64,000 bases of DNA from Aquilaria yunnanensis (lineage: Eukaryota > Streptophyta > Magnoliopsida > Malvales > Thymelaeaceae), in NCBI GenBank assembly GCA_039654915.1, contig CM077594.1, positions 70,674,393-70,738,392 of the forward strand, read 5' to 3'. A program made the translations under genes and the position numbers. Numbering within the stretch: position 1 is the stretch's first letter; each line of letters begins with the position of its first letter. The notes under the pieces are model-generated. The model worked only from the letters and a program-made list of their open reading frames with translations, searched no databases and was not told the origin of the DNA. Of the stretch, positions 31,935 through 44,303 are shown piece after piece.

Positions 31935-34900
31935 TGTTACCACCTCACAAAATGGGAGAATTACAAGTGTGTCATAATGGCTAAAAACCATTATATTGTG
32001 TAATTCTCACCATAGTGATTGAAGTGTGGGGGCTAAAAGGCATGATCAACACCTCCTTAAAAGTGTTCCAAGTTGGCAACTTGGCCCCAAGAAAAGCCTT
32101 AAGGATTTCCTGTTTGTCAAGCAAACTATGGACTTTTTTGTAAGGTTCTGGAAATTCGGGTACTCAATTGCAAAACTCACAAGAAAGAGACTTGGAGAGT
32201 TATGGGAAGGATATAAATGGTATGGAAGTGCTATTGGAGGACCAAATTAATCACAGAAGACAAGTTTGGACAAAGGAAACACTAAAGGCAATAAGGACCT
32301 AAATGTCCTAGTGTAAACCTTAAGGTGTTCAAGCTTTTGAGTTAAGTCTAAGGGTGGAATTTTGGGGTTATACCACCTTGGGGGAGGCAGCCAAGACTTG
32401 ATAATTAGTCAAAAATGTTGAGCACATGTGTACCAATGATTTTAAGACAAAGAAACCATAATTAGTGAGAAGGAAAATGACATAAAGCAAGGTTAAACTT
32501 GTTAAGTGTGTTTTGGTGACCTTAAGCTCACTTAAGGCTATTTAAGGTGCCAAATCACTTATCCCTCTCTCATTTTCGTCCTCCCCCAGCCCAAGAACAC
32601 AGTCACACTTCCTCCATAGCCACCACACCTTCAAACTTGCAATTGATTGAAATTGAAGGCAAACGGAAGCAACTGGAAGCAAACTAGAGCTATTTCTTGC
32701 ATACTTCAAGGATCAAGCTTGATTTTTGGCCTACCCACTTTAGTAAGGGTTCTCTTGCTCTCATGGGTTGTTTTTTGTATTTTCAAACATCCATGGAGCT
32801 ATGGCTAAGCTTGGGAGAGAGCCATGAGCTTGATGAACCAAGCTTATTGAGGGGAGTGCACTTATTGAAGGTTTTATGACCTATTGTCAAGTGCACAAAG
32901 ATGGCAGTAAAATGAGGGTTTCTAGAGCCCAAAGTTAGTACTAACTACTATTAAAATCCTCCTAAGACCAAGCATTAGCTTGACGACGGCTGCCATAGTG
33001 ATTTGGTTATGTTTATTATGTGTTTTATGGACTAACCTATGGTATATGTTGCCGCGACATTTCATGTGTTTGTTTGTTGTGAATGGCTGATGCATTTGGT
33101 TGCTATATCTTGTATATATGCATTGTGGTTTTTGTGTTTTAGTGTCTTTGGATATAGGTTTTAATGATGGTCACATTGCCTAGTGAATCCAAGTGTTTCC
33201 TTTACTAAGTTTCTCAATGAAACTTACTCCCCTCAATTCTGTCATTTCAGGTCCATCTGAAAGATCACCTTAAAACTAACCCTTGTGGTTTGATTTTTAA
33301 TCTGAAATTTTAGGTACATGAACTTCCATATGGCTAGTTATGATCTGGAAGGTTTGGTATTTTTAATGGTGGTACTTATTGTGTTGTGCAGCAGCTGTCC
33401 AGCATCCTGTTTTTGGAGTCCATTGTGTCTTAGGACCTCCTGTAACCTAGGGTGCGTATATAGTTGAGTTAAGACCGTATTGTAGTTCATGTATGCATGT
33501 ACATGTAGTGTCTATAAAATGAGACAAGTATGTGAACATTTGAGTAATGTTTTGGCCATGTAAGTTATGTGGTGCAAAGCTGCCTACGTGTGAATGATGG
33601 GCTGCTTACATGTAAGTTCTGTTTTGGCCACATAAAGTTGTTAAAAGAAAGTGAATGTAATTCCTATTTGTAATGGAAATATATGGGCTGGCCTTGGGGG
33701 CTTTCCCCTTGTAAATGAAGTGTTTGCATGGTTTCGAAAAATTGTATGGGCAAGATGGTCCAAAAGTTGCCAAAATTTTGACTCTGGACCTAAAGTTTAA
33801 TATCTCCTTGTGTAGACTGAATCGTGGTATGAAATTTCTGCCAAACCTAGAGGAGATGTAGAGAGCTAATTGGGCTTTGGAATTTATGGATTTAGAGCCC
33901 TGTAGCCAAAGATATGACATTGCAAATTTGTCTGAGTTACTGTTCATTTGGTCAGAATTTTGTAACCAACTTAAAAAATCCATAACTTGGTCCATAGGTG
34001 GCCTATTGATGTAAAACAAAATTACTTGGCTTGCTCTAAGTATCAACTTGATATTGGGCAAAAAAAGATAGGGCTCTGAGGCTATAATGATACAGTTTAT
34101 TAGTGGAAGTTACAGGTGCCGTGGCTGGTCACTAGAAATTAACAAGATTGCCTAATGTGTGGAAGCCGAAACTAAGACTTGTGCTAGTGTTTTCTTTCTT
34201 AGCTGCCATTGTTAGGTACCTCCTAAGTGCTTGGCTTAGGCTAAGGAAAACAAGAGGAAACAAAAGGAGAGTGAGGAAAACTATGGAAACTAGTACAGTG
34301 ATCTATGTGCAAAACTAGAAACCTTCAGGCCTTAACTGCACCTAGAAGCTGGACTATGGAAAGCTGACAGAAAACAGAGAAAGGGGATCAAATTGTACAC
34401 TCAGATTAGTGGTACAATTAAAACTACAAACTTAAAGTTGGCATTTTCGGCCATGCAAGTTTATTGGATGACTAGTGCAAGACTAGACCAAAACTAGTAG
34501 GCAATAATGATTGCTAGTCAAGTCTTGTCTACCACTAAAGAGCTATTCACTAGTTAACTAGTTAAATTACCTAGTCTTTATTCTAGTTACATGGCCGGTT
34601 ACACATGGGGAATTAAAGGACTTTGGTACTTGTGTTTGATGTGTACATGGCATTATAGGCCATAAAGTGACTTAAATGTCCATTTAGACACAAGTTTAAG
34701 TGGCGGCCTTGTGTTCATGTGGAGTTGGGGGCTACATTGTTTCATGCAAAGAAATGGAAGCAAAAGTTAGCATTTTAGCTAACTAAAATACAAGTCTTTC
34801 GGCCGAAACTAGTCAAGACCATTACTTTGCCATTTTGGGTTCTTTGCTCTTCACTTGACCGAGAGTTGTTCTTGAGAGTTCATCCACCGTTTGGCCTTGA

Positions 34901-37515
34901 ATTCAAGAAATCTTAAGGGCATTGAAGGATTCAAGCTTGGAGAAGGTTGTTTCGGCCTTTGCTTGCTTGGAATCAAGCCTTGTTCTTGGAGACTCAAGGA
35001 TGGTTAAGCCAATTCAAGCTAGGGTTAAGGTAATTCTTGTTAAATTCCTTGAATCCATGGTATTTTCTTCCACGAACAAGGATATTGAGTGCTCAAACAT
35101 TGTTAAGCTAAGTGAATTGAGCAATTGATATGTTGTTGTGGAAACCTAGTTATGGCCGAAAGGATTAATTGATAGAGCTTGTTGTTCTTCATTGTGTACA
35201 TGGAAATTAGTCCATGATTAAGGTTAATTGGTGCCTATGTGATCTTATGCTAGGCTATTTTGAGCAAGGAACATCAATGCGTGCAAGTTAGCATTTGGCC
35301 GAGAAGCTCATTTTGAGGTAATCCTATGTTCTTCATCTAATTGCATGGTGATGGTGCCATGAACATTGATTAATGATGATTAGGTGATTGTATGTTGGAT
35401 TGGATGGGTGAAGAACATTAGTGTTTGGCAATGGGCATTATGGCCGAGGGCTTGATGTAGTGTAATTTGGTGTTCATTACTTGATTACATGGTATTGGTG
35501 CCATGAACAATGATCATTGAGGATTAGATGATCATGTAATGAGTTAGTTTGATGGATAACACAAATATGTGGAATTGGGCATTGTGACCGAGAGCTTAAG
35601 CTTGTATATTGTAGTGTTTTCATTGAAATCATGGTAGTTAGTCCATGAGTAAGTGTTGTTGATGCCTATGTATTGTTATGGTAGGCATTGTGATTGAAGA
35701 ACACTTGGGCATTTGAAGTTTGGCTTGAGACCGAAAGCTTTTGAGGTAGGGTTCACTAACACTTGATATTGCTTGGTGAATTACCATGGTTCAAGTGTTT
35801 AGAATGACTAAGTGATGGTTAAAATTTGCCAAATGACCTTAGTTGCTTGATGGGCTATTGAGTTTTCACTCAGTTGAATTGTTGATTAGCTAATTAACTA
35901 ATGTACATGTAATAGAAATGCAAGTAAATGTGGCCTATTTGCTTAGCATTTTGGAGCTCTAAGTGGAAGTGGATGGTTTGATGGTGTTTTGTGTGCAATA
36001 TGCACATGGGTACATGTATGATTATTTGGGCCGAGAGCAAAAACGTGGAGTGTGTGTGTGTTCTTGTGTGCTTTGGTGCTTTCCATGTGCTTGCTAACCC
36101 CACTTATGGAATTGTGGATTTTATGCCATGGTTATTTATCTTGTATATGTATATGCTTGGTTTTCCTTGTCTTTGTGTTTGTTTTGCAGGTAAAGCTAGC
36201 TAATGGGAGGTTAATCTTTGAGTGAATACTCAGCTTAACTAAATAGACTCTTATTAGAGTTGAATATATATAAGTGAATCCAACTGAGTTTTACTCACTG
36301 CCCATCTTTTTATTTCCAGGCAAAGACATTTGGCCTGAGTAGCACTAGTTTGCTCTGTACTTGTGTTTAGTGCTTGTTTGCTTGTTTAGCAAGGTATATG
36401 CCAATGTGTGCTTGGCTTATTAGTTCTACAACATTACAAGTCTTATATTTTTCGTTCGCCAAGACTTATGTGATAAGTATGCAGGCTGTAGTTGGAGACT
36501 TGTCTAGGAAAGTATGGATACTTGGACTTTGGCTTTGATCATAGTATTTGCTTTCATGACAATGAATCAGGCAATTGGGTTGGTGTTGCAGTGTGTGCTT
36601 TTGTATGGAATTCTCAAAGTTGTATTTGACCATTAATGGTGTTGGTATGTAATAACTTGGCATGTTTAGCTTCCGGTTTCATGTCATGTAGCCATGTTGA
36701 ACACTAGGTAGACTACCCTTTTTGTGTACATATGTGTAGTCTTTGATGCCTAGACTTGTGATGCTTTTATGGGAATTGTATGCCAAGTTATGCATGGGCC
36801 TATGGATGGCTTTATGCTTGTACATGTATGCTGAATGTTTTGGGCCAATGTATGGCACTTTTATGTGAATAGTTATCGGCCTAGTCTTATGGAAATGTTG
36901 TGCTCCATTATATGTATGTTGTTGACCGAGAGCATCATGTACATATTAACTTGTGGTTTCAAAATCTAAACCAATAATGTGGCTTCTTGGTTGTCATATA
37001 GATAGCACACTTGATTGCACACCAATTATGCACTTAAAAACTTCATTAAGTGTTGCCTTGCTTGGTATGCAAGTATTCAATTAAAACCTTGCTTGTTGTT
37101 GCTTGTAGTGAAAGTTAGTGGTATTGGGCCTTGCCTTTGCTGAAAGTATTTGTTGGTCTTGTTTTAAAGCCACCTGGGCCACCTCCCAGGCCTCTCAACT
37201 TAAGAAAATAAGACTTAATGTTGCCATGGTTTGCTTGGCCAAATGCTAGAAACTTAATTTTGGAGTTGGGCTTGTGAGTTAAATTAGAAACTTATAGGCC
37301 AGGGCCTGAGTGAGGTGTGACAGCCATAGTGTGCATAAATGTAAATATGTGTGTTATGGTTACACCAATATGCATGTATTTACAGAGTGCTCAAGAGGGT
37401 CACTTGAGTATGTACACTAGGAGTGTTGTTCTGATGACCTACAGGACACACTAAACCTGGGAGTTTAAATGCACAGTTTTGGCACCATAACTGAACTACC
37501 TCAGAGTGGGTAACA
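31935..37515 (+). repeat. A3: solo LTR of family A, interrupted by S1
   Basis: It starts TGTTACCACC and ends GTGGGTAACA, flanked by AATCC at 31930-31934 and 37516-37520. Without S1 and its duplicated 5 bp it measures 2463 bp, the same as the A2 3' LTR. No internal region is present, so this is a solo LTR left by recombination between the two LTRs of a former element. It splits T1 gag between the capsid and the zinc knuckle. Confidence 0.97.
34210..37322 (+). repeat. S1: solo LTR related to G3, nested in A3
   Basis: The 3113-bp block starts TGTTAGGTACCTCC and ends GAGGTGTGACA, flanked by GCCAT at 34205-34209 and 37323-37327. Start and end resemble the G3 LTR, including GTGCTTGGCTTAGG near the start and a CCACCTGGGCCACCTCCCAG-like block near the end. 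It is about 755 bp longer than the G3 LTR, so it belongs to a related subfamily. The middle (34700-36300) contains AT-rich repeats of the type GATTAGGTGATNNTGTA and no gene. It occupies the deepest level of the nest. Confidence 0.93.
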
Positions 37516-37520
37516 AATCC

Positions 37521-37780
37521 AGCGTCCGAAGGCCATGGCTTCTAAAAATAAGAAAAATATGAAAAAAAATTTCCAATTCCATCGGCATCATGGGCATGAC
37601 ACCGAGGATTGCTTCCAGCTAAGGAAGTACATCGAGTCTCTAATAAAGTTAGGCCAACTTCGATGCTATCTGTGGATGCCCACCTCGAAGGGGAGGAAGG
37701 AAGAGGAAAGGAAAGGAGATGATGAGGAATATGATTTCGATAGGCGCCGGAACTGAAGTCCCAAAAGACATCCGCCACCG
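37521..37780 (+). pseudogene. T1 gag, 3' part with zinc-knuckle-like segment
   Basis: 37535-37756 continues gag after A3: FHRHHGHDTEDCFQLRKYIE is a CX(n)H-type motif (FHRHHGHDTEDC) typical of Tat Gag, followed by LIKLGQLRCYL and an acidic and basic tail. A stop at 37754-37756 interrupts it. T2 41498-41700 is the better preserved homologue. Confidence 0.85.
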
Positions 37781-38300
37781 CCAGCTGGAGTAATACAGAC
37801 AATCACCACTGGACTACCTTCGGCAGAAAAAAAAGAAAGGATAGGGAGATCTCGGTGATGGAATTTGGTAACCCATCAAAAAAGCTTGTTTGGAAAAATG
37901 GGTCTACCGTAGTATTCCCTCATGATGACCCACTTCTAATCTTGGCAAGGATAGGGAGTTTGGATGTCAAAAGAGTACTCCTCAATGATGGTTCCAACGC
38001 CGACGTCTTATTCCCTCATCTTCTGCCGAATTTCGGTATCCTAAAAGGCGATCTCAAGCCTGTCACCTCCCTTACCTTTGAAGTAGGTCCGTCTGAACTC
38101 CCTATCCTCGGATGGATTGACCTCCCCCTAATGCTAAGGGGAACTTAACCACAGAACAATGATGAGCTCTTTGCTTCCACAATGACAAGGTTCATTGTCA
38201 TAGATGTCCCTTCATCATATAATGCCATCCTCGGAAGATAGACACAAGGAAACCTCCACATTCACCCAGACGTGAAATACTTGACTGTCACCTTGGCCAC
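37781..38300 (+). pseudogene. T1 protease
   Basis: 37855-38148 encodes VFPHDDPLLILARIG, VKRVLLNDGSNADVLF (catalytic motif: DGS, with Asn in place of the first Asp of the T2 LLDDGSNADVLF) and LPILGWIDLPLM. It continues to 38300 in another frame (YNAILGR-type flap end, then an HPDVKYLTVT motif). The change from Asp to Asn directly before DGS and a frameshift near 38148 show that it is degraded. Confidence 0.82.
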
Positions 38301-39249
38301 AAAGGATGGAGATGCTGAGATCTTCATTGACCAAAGGGAAGTAAAAAAGGTCTTTGTAAAAGCAAGAAAGGTCCCAGCGAAGAGCTACGTACAGACTTCA
38401 GAAGCAAAGGCCGTACTCGCAGGGGAGGCAAAGGGAGAAGAAACAGAAGAGCTCGAGAAAATAGAAACAGAAGAGGTAGAACTTGTCCCAAGCCGAAATA
38501 CCCGAATAGGGAAAAAACTGGCCGAAGGTGACAAGGAAAAGCTTGTTTCTTTCCTGTTAATGAACAAAGATCTATTCGCCTATTCGTCAAAGGACATCCG
38601 GGGGTAGACCCTCGCATAATCCAACATAGCCTTAATGTACGCCCAGAGGCAAAGCTTGTTCGACAAAAGATTAAGGCCTCGTAGGGCATAAAAATAACTT
38701 CATAAAATCCGAAGTCCGGCACCTAGTGGAAGCAGGTGTAATCAAGGAAGTCAAATACCCCGAATGGCTTAGTAACATGGTTATCACCACAAAATAAGGG
38801 AGTGATAAACTCTGAATGTGCATCAATTTCTGAAACATGAACGATGCTTGCCCCGAAGATTCATATCCTTTACCGCCAATAGATCAGTTGGTAGATTTAA
38901 CAGCCGAGTATGGCCTCCTTAGCTTCCTTGATGCCTTCAGTGGGTATCATCAAATTAGGATTGACCTCGAAGATGAGGCAAAGACTACCTTCATCACCAA
39001 AATTGGTACATATTGCTACATTAGAATGCCCTTCGGGCATAAGAATGCAAGAGCCACATACCAAAGGTTGATCAACAGGGTCTTCAATTCCCAAATTGGG
39101 AGAAACATGGAAGTCTACATCGATGATATCATAGTTAAGAGCAAGCTGCCTAGTGGTCATATCATGGACTTAGAGGAAACATTTCACCAGTTAAGGACCT
39201 TCGGAATCCGTCTTAACCCCAAAAAATGCATGTTCGGGGTGAACGCGGG
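38301..39249 (+). pseudogene. T1 reverse transcriptase, N-terminal two thirds
   Basis: 38272-38607 is the linker (YLTVTLATKDGDAEIFIDQ, LVSFLLMNKDLFAYS). 38837-39249 encodes LNDACPEDSYPLPPIDQL-type sequence, FLDAFSGYHQI, CYIRMPFGHKNARATYQ and the catalytic VYIDDIIVKS. The frame reaches KKCMFGVNA at 39249, where T2 inserted, and resumes with GKFLGFIVSERG at 50423. Stops or frameshifts are near 38607, 38795 and 38832. Confidence 0.9.
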
Positions 39250-40123
39250 TGATAGCCAAAGTCTATCGCCTCTATCTGGCCGAACTCCCTGCCACAAGAA
39301 TGGCCAGAAGAAACTGGCGCTACCCGAGAAAAGGTGAGATCATACACCTCGGGAGATAGCCGAAGAGCTCCGAGCCCGGCACGCCAGGAAACTTGAGGAT
39401 ACTACTAGCCCCCCCAAGGTTGTGAACAGATCGACTTCGGAAAAGAGGCACCAGCTATTGCGGGCTGAACATGATATCCCCGAAGGCGGAACTCCCTGAA
39501 GCTGGGATCCCCCGAACTAAGGGCGTGTCTCCCGAAGAGGCACCGTCCGTACCAAAGGACGACCTCGCCCAGGGAGCTCGGGAGTACGGCAGGAGCATTT
39601 AAGGAAGCATTTAAGGAAGCATCTGACACGTCCTTTCACAGACGTCATGAAGCCACCTTAATAGGCGCTCTGACACGCTGACGCCATCAAAGTCACATCA
39701 TGGCCCATCTCAGCACAAGGCTCAAGGCAACCTGCTACCAGCTATCTGTCCCCTACGCCCAGAAACTCAGGGAACATCCGACCGAACACGTGTCGCGATC
39801 TGAACGGGCTAGGCACTCCTATAAATACCAGGAAATAAATACTTGGCAGGAGGTTGGTTGGCAAAACGTTTGACTCCCAGGCTCTGAGAAAATCACCAGG
39901 CGAGACTCTTCAGCCCTTTGTGCTATTTCCTCTGCCTTTCTCAGCCACCACTGACTTGGGCGTTGGAGGCTCCCCCCCGGAAACACATCCGGGGGCCTCC
40001 TAACCCTTTATTTCTGGACTTTCAGGCACTCTCTCAAGGGCGAACCATCCTCCAGGCGTTCTTCCTTCCAGAAGTCTCTCCACCAGTCACCATGACTCTA
40101 AACGATGAGGCCCCCGGCCATCA
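39250..40123 (+). repeat. T2 5' LTR
   Basis: It contains a TATA box (TATAAATA, 39820-39827) and a CACGTG G-box about 30 bp upstream (39787-39792). A gag-frame ATG at 40092 falls inside its last 32 bases. The minus-strand frame at 39405-39629 is repeated in the 3' LTR but is not supported as a gene. Confidence 0.96.
39820..39827 (+). promoter_or_regulatory. T2 5' LTR TATA box
   Basis: TATAAATA follows GCACTCC and is at the same place in the 3' LTR (50118-50125). It is preceded by a G-box at 39787-39792, a common light- or stress-responsive element in plants. Confidence 0.78.
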
Positions 40124-42365
40124 TTTGGCGCCGTCTGTGGGAAACCGCTCTGAGATCGCCGTCGTTGAAACTCGGCGTTCTAAGGACAAGGGACTTCCGA
40201 GGTCCCCATCCGCGCCTGAGACACAACCGGCTTCTGAGCAAACACTCCAAGGGACTTCTGCGTCCGAGGAAGACCGCCCTCTAGTAATCACTATGAGCTT
40301 TATGAGGGAGTTTCAGCGTTCGGTCGTGGCTGAAATGACACAGCAGATCGACCAAAGGTGGTCACAGCAGACACAGGCCCAAAGAGCTCCCTCACCTGCA
40401 CGCCCTCGGGAGAAAAGTCAGAGGTCCACTCATCGCAGTTCGGGAAGCGGAGATCCGCGCGAAGAATCGTTCATAGAGAATACGCCCCTCGGGAAATGGC
40501 CTGTGGGGCAAAAGAGGTCAGAGTGACCGAGGGTCTTGCAGCAAAGAAGTTCGCTGCCTGAGGCGAGGTCCCTGTCCCCTCAGCACCGAACTCGCTCCCC
40601 AAAGAGGCGCCGGCAATCTCCCTTCCCTGAAGAAGGGCCTAGTGCCACAGTGCTTTTGGAGAGGATATTGGCACGGCTAGAAAGGGTGGAGAAACAAATG
40701 GCCAGAAAACCCGTTTGGGCTAGACTTTCGGGAACATTCTGCGAAAATGGCTCCCCATTTATCTAGGCCGTTGTTGAGGCAACAATGCCAGGTGACTTCA
40801 GAGTACCTCGGTTGGAGATTTATGATGGCCGTACTGATCCACAGGCCCATCTGACGAAGTACAGACGCAGCATGATAATGCACGGTGCTGATGACGCCAC
40901 CATGTGCAAGTGCTTCGAAGTCACCCTCACAGGGCCAGCAACTGCATGGTACAATTCATTGCCTTCAGGGACCATCACTGAGTTCCAGGAGTTGTCCACG
41001 GCCTTCACGCAGCAGTTCATCGGGAGTCGCCCTACTGCGAAGATGCCTGTCCAGATGTTCAACATAGAGCAGAGGAACGGAGAAACCATCCGAGACTATG
41101 TCGAAAGATTCAACAGGGAAGCTCTGAGCGTCCCAGACTTTCGGCCCGAAATCCGCATTCTTGCCATGATATGGGGCCTTCGGCGAGACTCACAGCTGTT
41201 CTACGAGTTCTCAAAAGACCCCCCGGAGACCCTCGGAGAATTTTACCGAAGGGCGGAACAGTACATGACCGCCGAGGAACTAAGAATGGCTAGGCCGAAG
41301 TCCGATTACCACCGCGCCGAAGGGTCCAATCAACAAGCTCGGCATTCGACCGAACAGGCAGGACAACCTCGGAGGATGCGGGGAAGGAAACCCCAAAGTT
41401 TCACACCACTGAGCACTACACGGACCAACATCCTCATGGCACTGGAAAGGCAAGGGACGCAGATTCGGCGGCCAAGGGCCATGACCGCCGACAATAAGAA
41501 AAATGTAAAGAAGCTCTGCCAGTTTCATCGCGACCACGGTCATGACACCGAAGACTGCTTCCAGCTGAAGAAGTACATAGAGTCGCTGATAAAGCAGGGC
41601 CAACTTCGGAAATACCTGCGGATGCCATCCCCGAAAGGCAGAAAAGTGGAGGAAGAAAGGGCCGAAGATGAGGACTATGACTCCGACAGGTGGAGAAACC
41701 GAAGTCCAAAACGGCGCCCTCCACCTCCGTCAGGGGTTATCCAAACAATCACAATGGGGCTCCCATCCTCGGAAAGAAAGCGGAAGGCCAAAGAAATTGC
41801 AGTCATGGAATATCAAAATCCAGCAAAAAAGCTGGCCCGCAAAGATGGATCCGCCATCGTTTTTCCCCACGACGATCCACTGCTGATCATGGCGAGGATA
41901 GGGAACTGGGACGTCAAGAGGGTGCTACTTGATGACGGATCAAATGCTGACGTCCTATTCTCGCACTTACTGCCGAGCTTGGGCATCTCCAGCAGCGACC
42001 TTAAGCCAGTCAACTCGCCCACCTTCGGGGTCGGACCATCCGAACTGCCCGTTCTCGGATGGATCGACCTCCCACTGATGATGAAAGGGACTTCGGTAGA
42101 GGGAGCAGCTGAGTTGTACGCCTCCACAATGGCAAGGTTCATCATCATGGACGTCCCGTCCTCATACAATGCCATCCTTGGAAGGCAAACACAGGGAAAC
42201 CTGCACATTCACCCTGATGTGAAGTACTTGACTGTCACATTCGCCACCAAGGATGGAGATGCAGAGATCTTTATAGACCAGGCCGAGGTGAGAAAGGTGT
42301 TTGTGAAAGCACGAAAGGCTCCGGCGAGCAACTTTGCACAAGCAATGGAGGCAAAGGCGCCATAA
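40092..42365 (+). pseudogene. T2 Gag-protease
   Basis: One frame runs from the ATG at 40092 (or the internal ATG at 40293, MSFMREFQRS) to a TAA at 42363-42365, with stops at 40524-40526 and 40764-40766. The capsid is at about 40800-41280 (LTGPATAWYNSLPSG, FTQQFIGSRPTAKMP, RDYVERFNREAL). The zinc-like motif FHRDHGHDTEDCFQL is at 41522-41565. Protease is at 41860-42190 with VLLDDGSNADVLFSHLLP and the flap and end motif PILGWIDLPLM-like. A basic linker (SPKRRPPPPSG) lies between them. Known role: particle formation and polyprotein cleavage. The downstream RT is in the same frame, so the TAA is a mutation within what was one Gag-Pol frame. Confidence 0.9.
40124..40142 (+). other. T2 primer binding site region
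   Basis: TTTGGCGCCGTCTGTGGG directly follows the LTR end. The homologous block follows the T1 5' LTR. Confidence 0.75.
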
Positions 42366-43400
42366 AAAGGCAACGAAGAAGATCTTGCAAAAGCGGAAAT
42401 GGAAACAGTAGAACTTATCCCAGGACAATCTACCCGAATAGGGAAGAGCTTTGCCGAAGGTGATAAGGAAAACCTTGTATCCTTTCTGCTGAAAAATAAA
42501 GATCTGTTTGCCTACTCGCCGAAAGATATGCCAGGGGTAAATTCTGGCATAATACAGCATAGCCTCAAAGTAAGCCTGAAAGCAAAACCTGTCCGGCAAA
42601 AGAAACGAAGCATCTCAGCCCACAAGAGCAACTTTGTCAAAACCGAGGTCTAGCGTCTGTTAGACGCCAAAGTCATCTGGGAAGTGAAATACCCCGAATG
42701 GTTAAGCAATGTGGTGATTGCCACAAAAGAAGGCAGCAGCAAACTTTGGATATGCATCGACTTCAGAAACTTGAACGATGCTTGCCCGAAAGACTCATAC
42801 CCTCTTCCGCCAATAGACCAACTGGTAGACTCAACTGCCGAATACGGGCTCCTAAGTTTCCTAGACGCCTTCAGCGGCTACCATCAAATAAGGATGGACC
42901 CTGAAGATGAAGAAAAAACCGCCTTCATCACCGAGGGAGGAACATACTGCTATGTCAGGATGCCCTTCGGGCTAAAAAATGCAGGAGCCACCTACCAAAG
43001 GTTGATGAACAAGGTCTTTAAAGACCAAATGGGGAGAAACATGGAGGTGTATGTTGATGATATGATAGTCAAGAGCAAGCTGCTTAGCTATCAGGTCGCA
43101 GATCTAGAGGAAACCTTCCAAAAGCTCAGAGCCTTCGGGATTAGGCTCAATCCTGAAAAGTGCACCTTCGGGGTAACCTTGGGAAAATTCCTTGGGTACA
43201 TGGTATCCAAAAGAGGCATTGACGCTAACCTCGAGAAGATTAAGGCACTGCTTGAGTTCTGAACTCCTGCCACAGTCAAAGACGTGCAGAGGCTCACCGG
43301 AAGAATAACCTCTCTGAGCAGATTTATTTCAAGGTACGGAGATAGGTGTCGACCTTTCTTCAAAGTCCTCACAAAGGCAGCAAAAACGGAAGGTGACCTC
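42366..43400 (+). pseudogene. T2 reverse transcriptase
   Basis: It is in frame with gag-protease. 42399-42653 is the linker (NLVSFLLKNKDLFAYSPKD). 42684-43262 holds LWICIDFRNLNDACPKD, FLDAFSGYHQIRMDP, CYVRMPFGLKNAGATYQ and the catalytic VYVDDMIVKSK. Stops are TAG at 42651-42653 and TGA at 43260-43262; at the second T1 reads Arg (GFRTP). The connection DVQRLTGRITSLSRFISRYG follows at 43284. Confidence 0.93.
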
Positions 43401-43914
43401 GAAAAGAATGATCACCCTTGGGGTGAAAATTGTCGAAAGGCCTGGGAAGAACTCAAAGTCTACCTGGCTAGACTGCCGACTCTGCGACAACCTCGGGAGG
43501 GAGAGCCCCAAGTTTTGTACCTCGCCGTCACGGAGAAAGCTATAAGCTCGGTCCTCGTGAAAGAAGAAGGGCCAAAGCAATGGCCAGTCTATTACGTCAG
43601 CAAATCCCTGCATGGCGCCGAAATCAGTTACCCTCTGCTTCAAAAAGCTATATACGCCTTGGTGCTTGCAGGGAGAAGGCTGCGACCATACTTTCAGGCT
43701 CACCCCATCATCGTCCGAAGTAGTCTACCACTACGGGATGTTATGAAGAAAGTTGATCATTCGGGAAGGCTCTCCAAGTGGTGCATAGAGCTTGGCGAAC
43801 ACGAAATCATATATGAGCCTTGGAAGGCCATAAAAGCCCATGCACTGGCAGATTTTATCGCCGAAATACCCACCACTAAGGAAAGCCATTTGGATCCGAA
43901 CGGAGGTGAGCTAG
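43401..43914 (+). pseudogene. T2 first RNase H, catalytically altered
   Basis: The domain follows the RT connection in the frame 43284-43958. Where other Gypsy elements have T-D-A-S, this reads LYLAVTEKAISSVLV, without the first catalytic Asp; KQWPVYYVSKSLHGAE and YALVLAGRRLRPYFQ follow. Loss of the catalytic residues in this domain, with acquisition of a second RNase H, is known for Tat-type elements. T1 has the same arrangement. Confidence 0.85.
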
Positions 43915-44303
43915 AGTGGACCTTGCATGTTGACGGAGCCTCGGGATCCAAACACTAGGGAGCTAGAGTAATTATCAGAGGACCCGAAGGCCTAGAGGTA
44001 ATGAAGGCTATCAAGTTCAGCTTCAGCGTCACTAACAATGTGGCAGAGTATGAAGCCCTCATAGCGGGATTACGCTTGGCCAGAAGGATTGGCGTGAGAA
44101 ACTTAAAGGCTCACAGCGATTCCCAGCTAGTAGTTCGGCAGACGGCAGGAGATTATGGGGCGAAGGACCCAATCTTGGCAAAATACCACGAGCTGGTAGC
44201 AAAACTCATTCAAGAGTTTGACACTGTACGGATCGAAAGTGTACCTCGGTGGAATAACACTAAGGCAGATTGCTTGGCGAAGTCAAAAATACCGAGGTGC
44301 TAG
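43915..44303 (+). pseudogene. T2 second (archaeal-type) RNase H
   Basis: It begins WTLHVDGASGSKH (catalytic Asp in VDGAS) and is interrupted by TAG at 43957-43959 where T1 has a Gln codon. It continues with NNVAEYEALIAGLRLA (Glu) and LKAHSDSQLVVRQ (Asp), then the TKADCLAK end motif. The D-E-D set is complete apart from the stop. Near 44288 the frame shifts relative to T1 before integrase. Known for Tat elements: this domain supplies the active RNase H. Confidence 0.88.
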
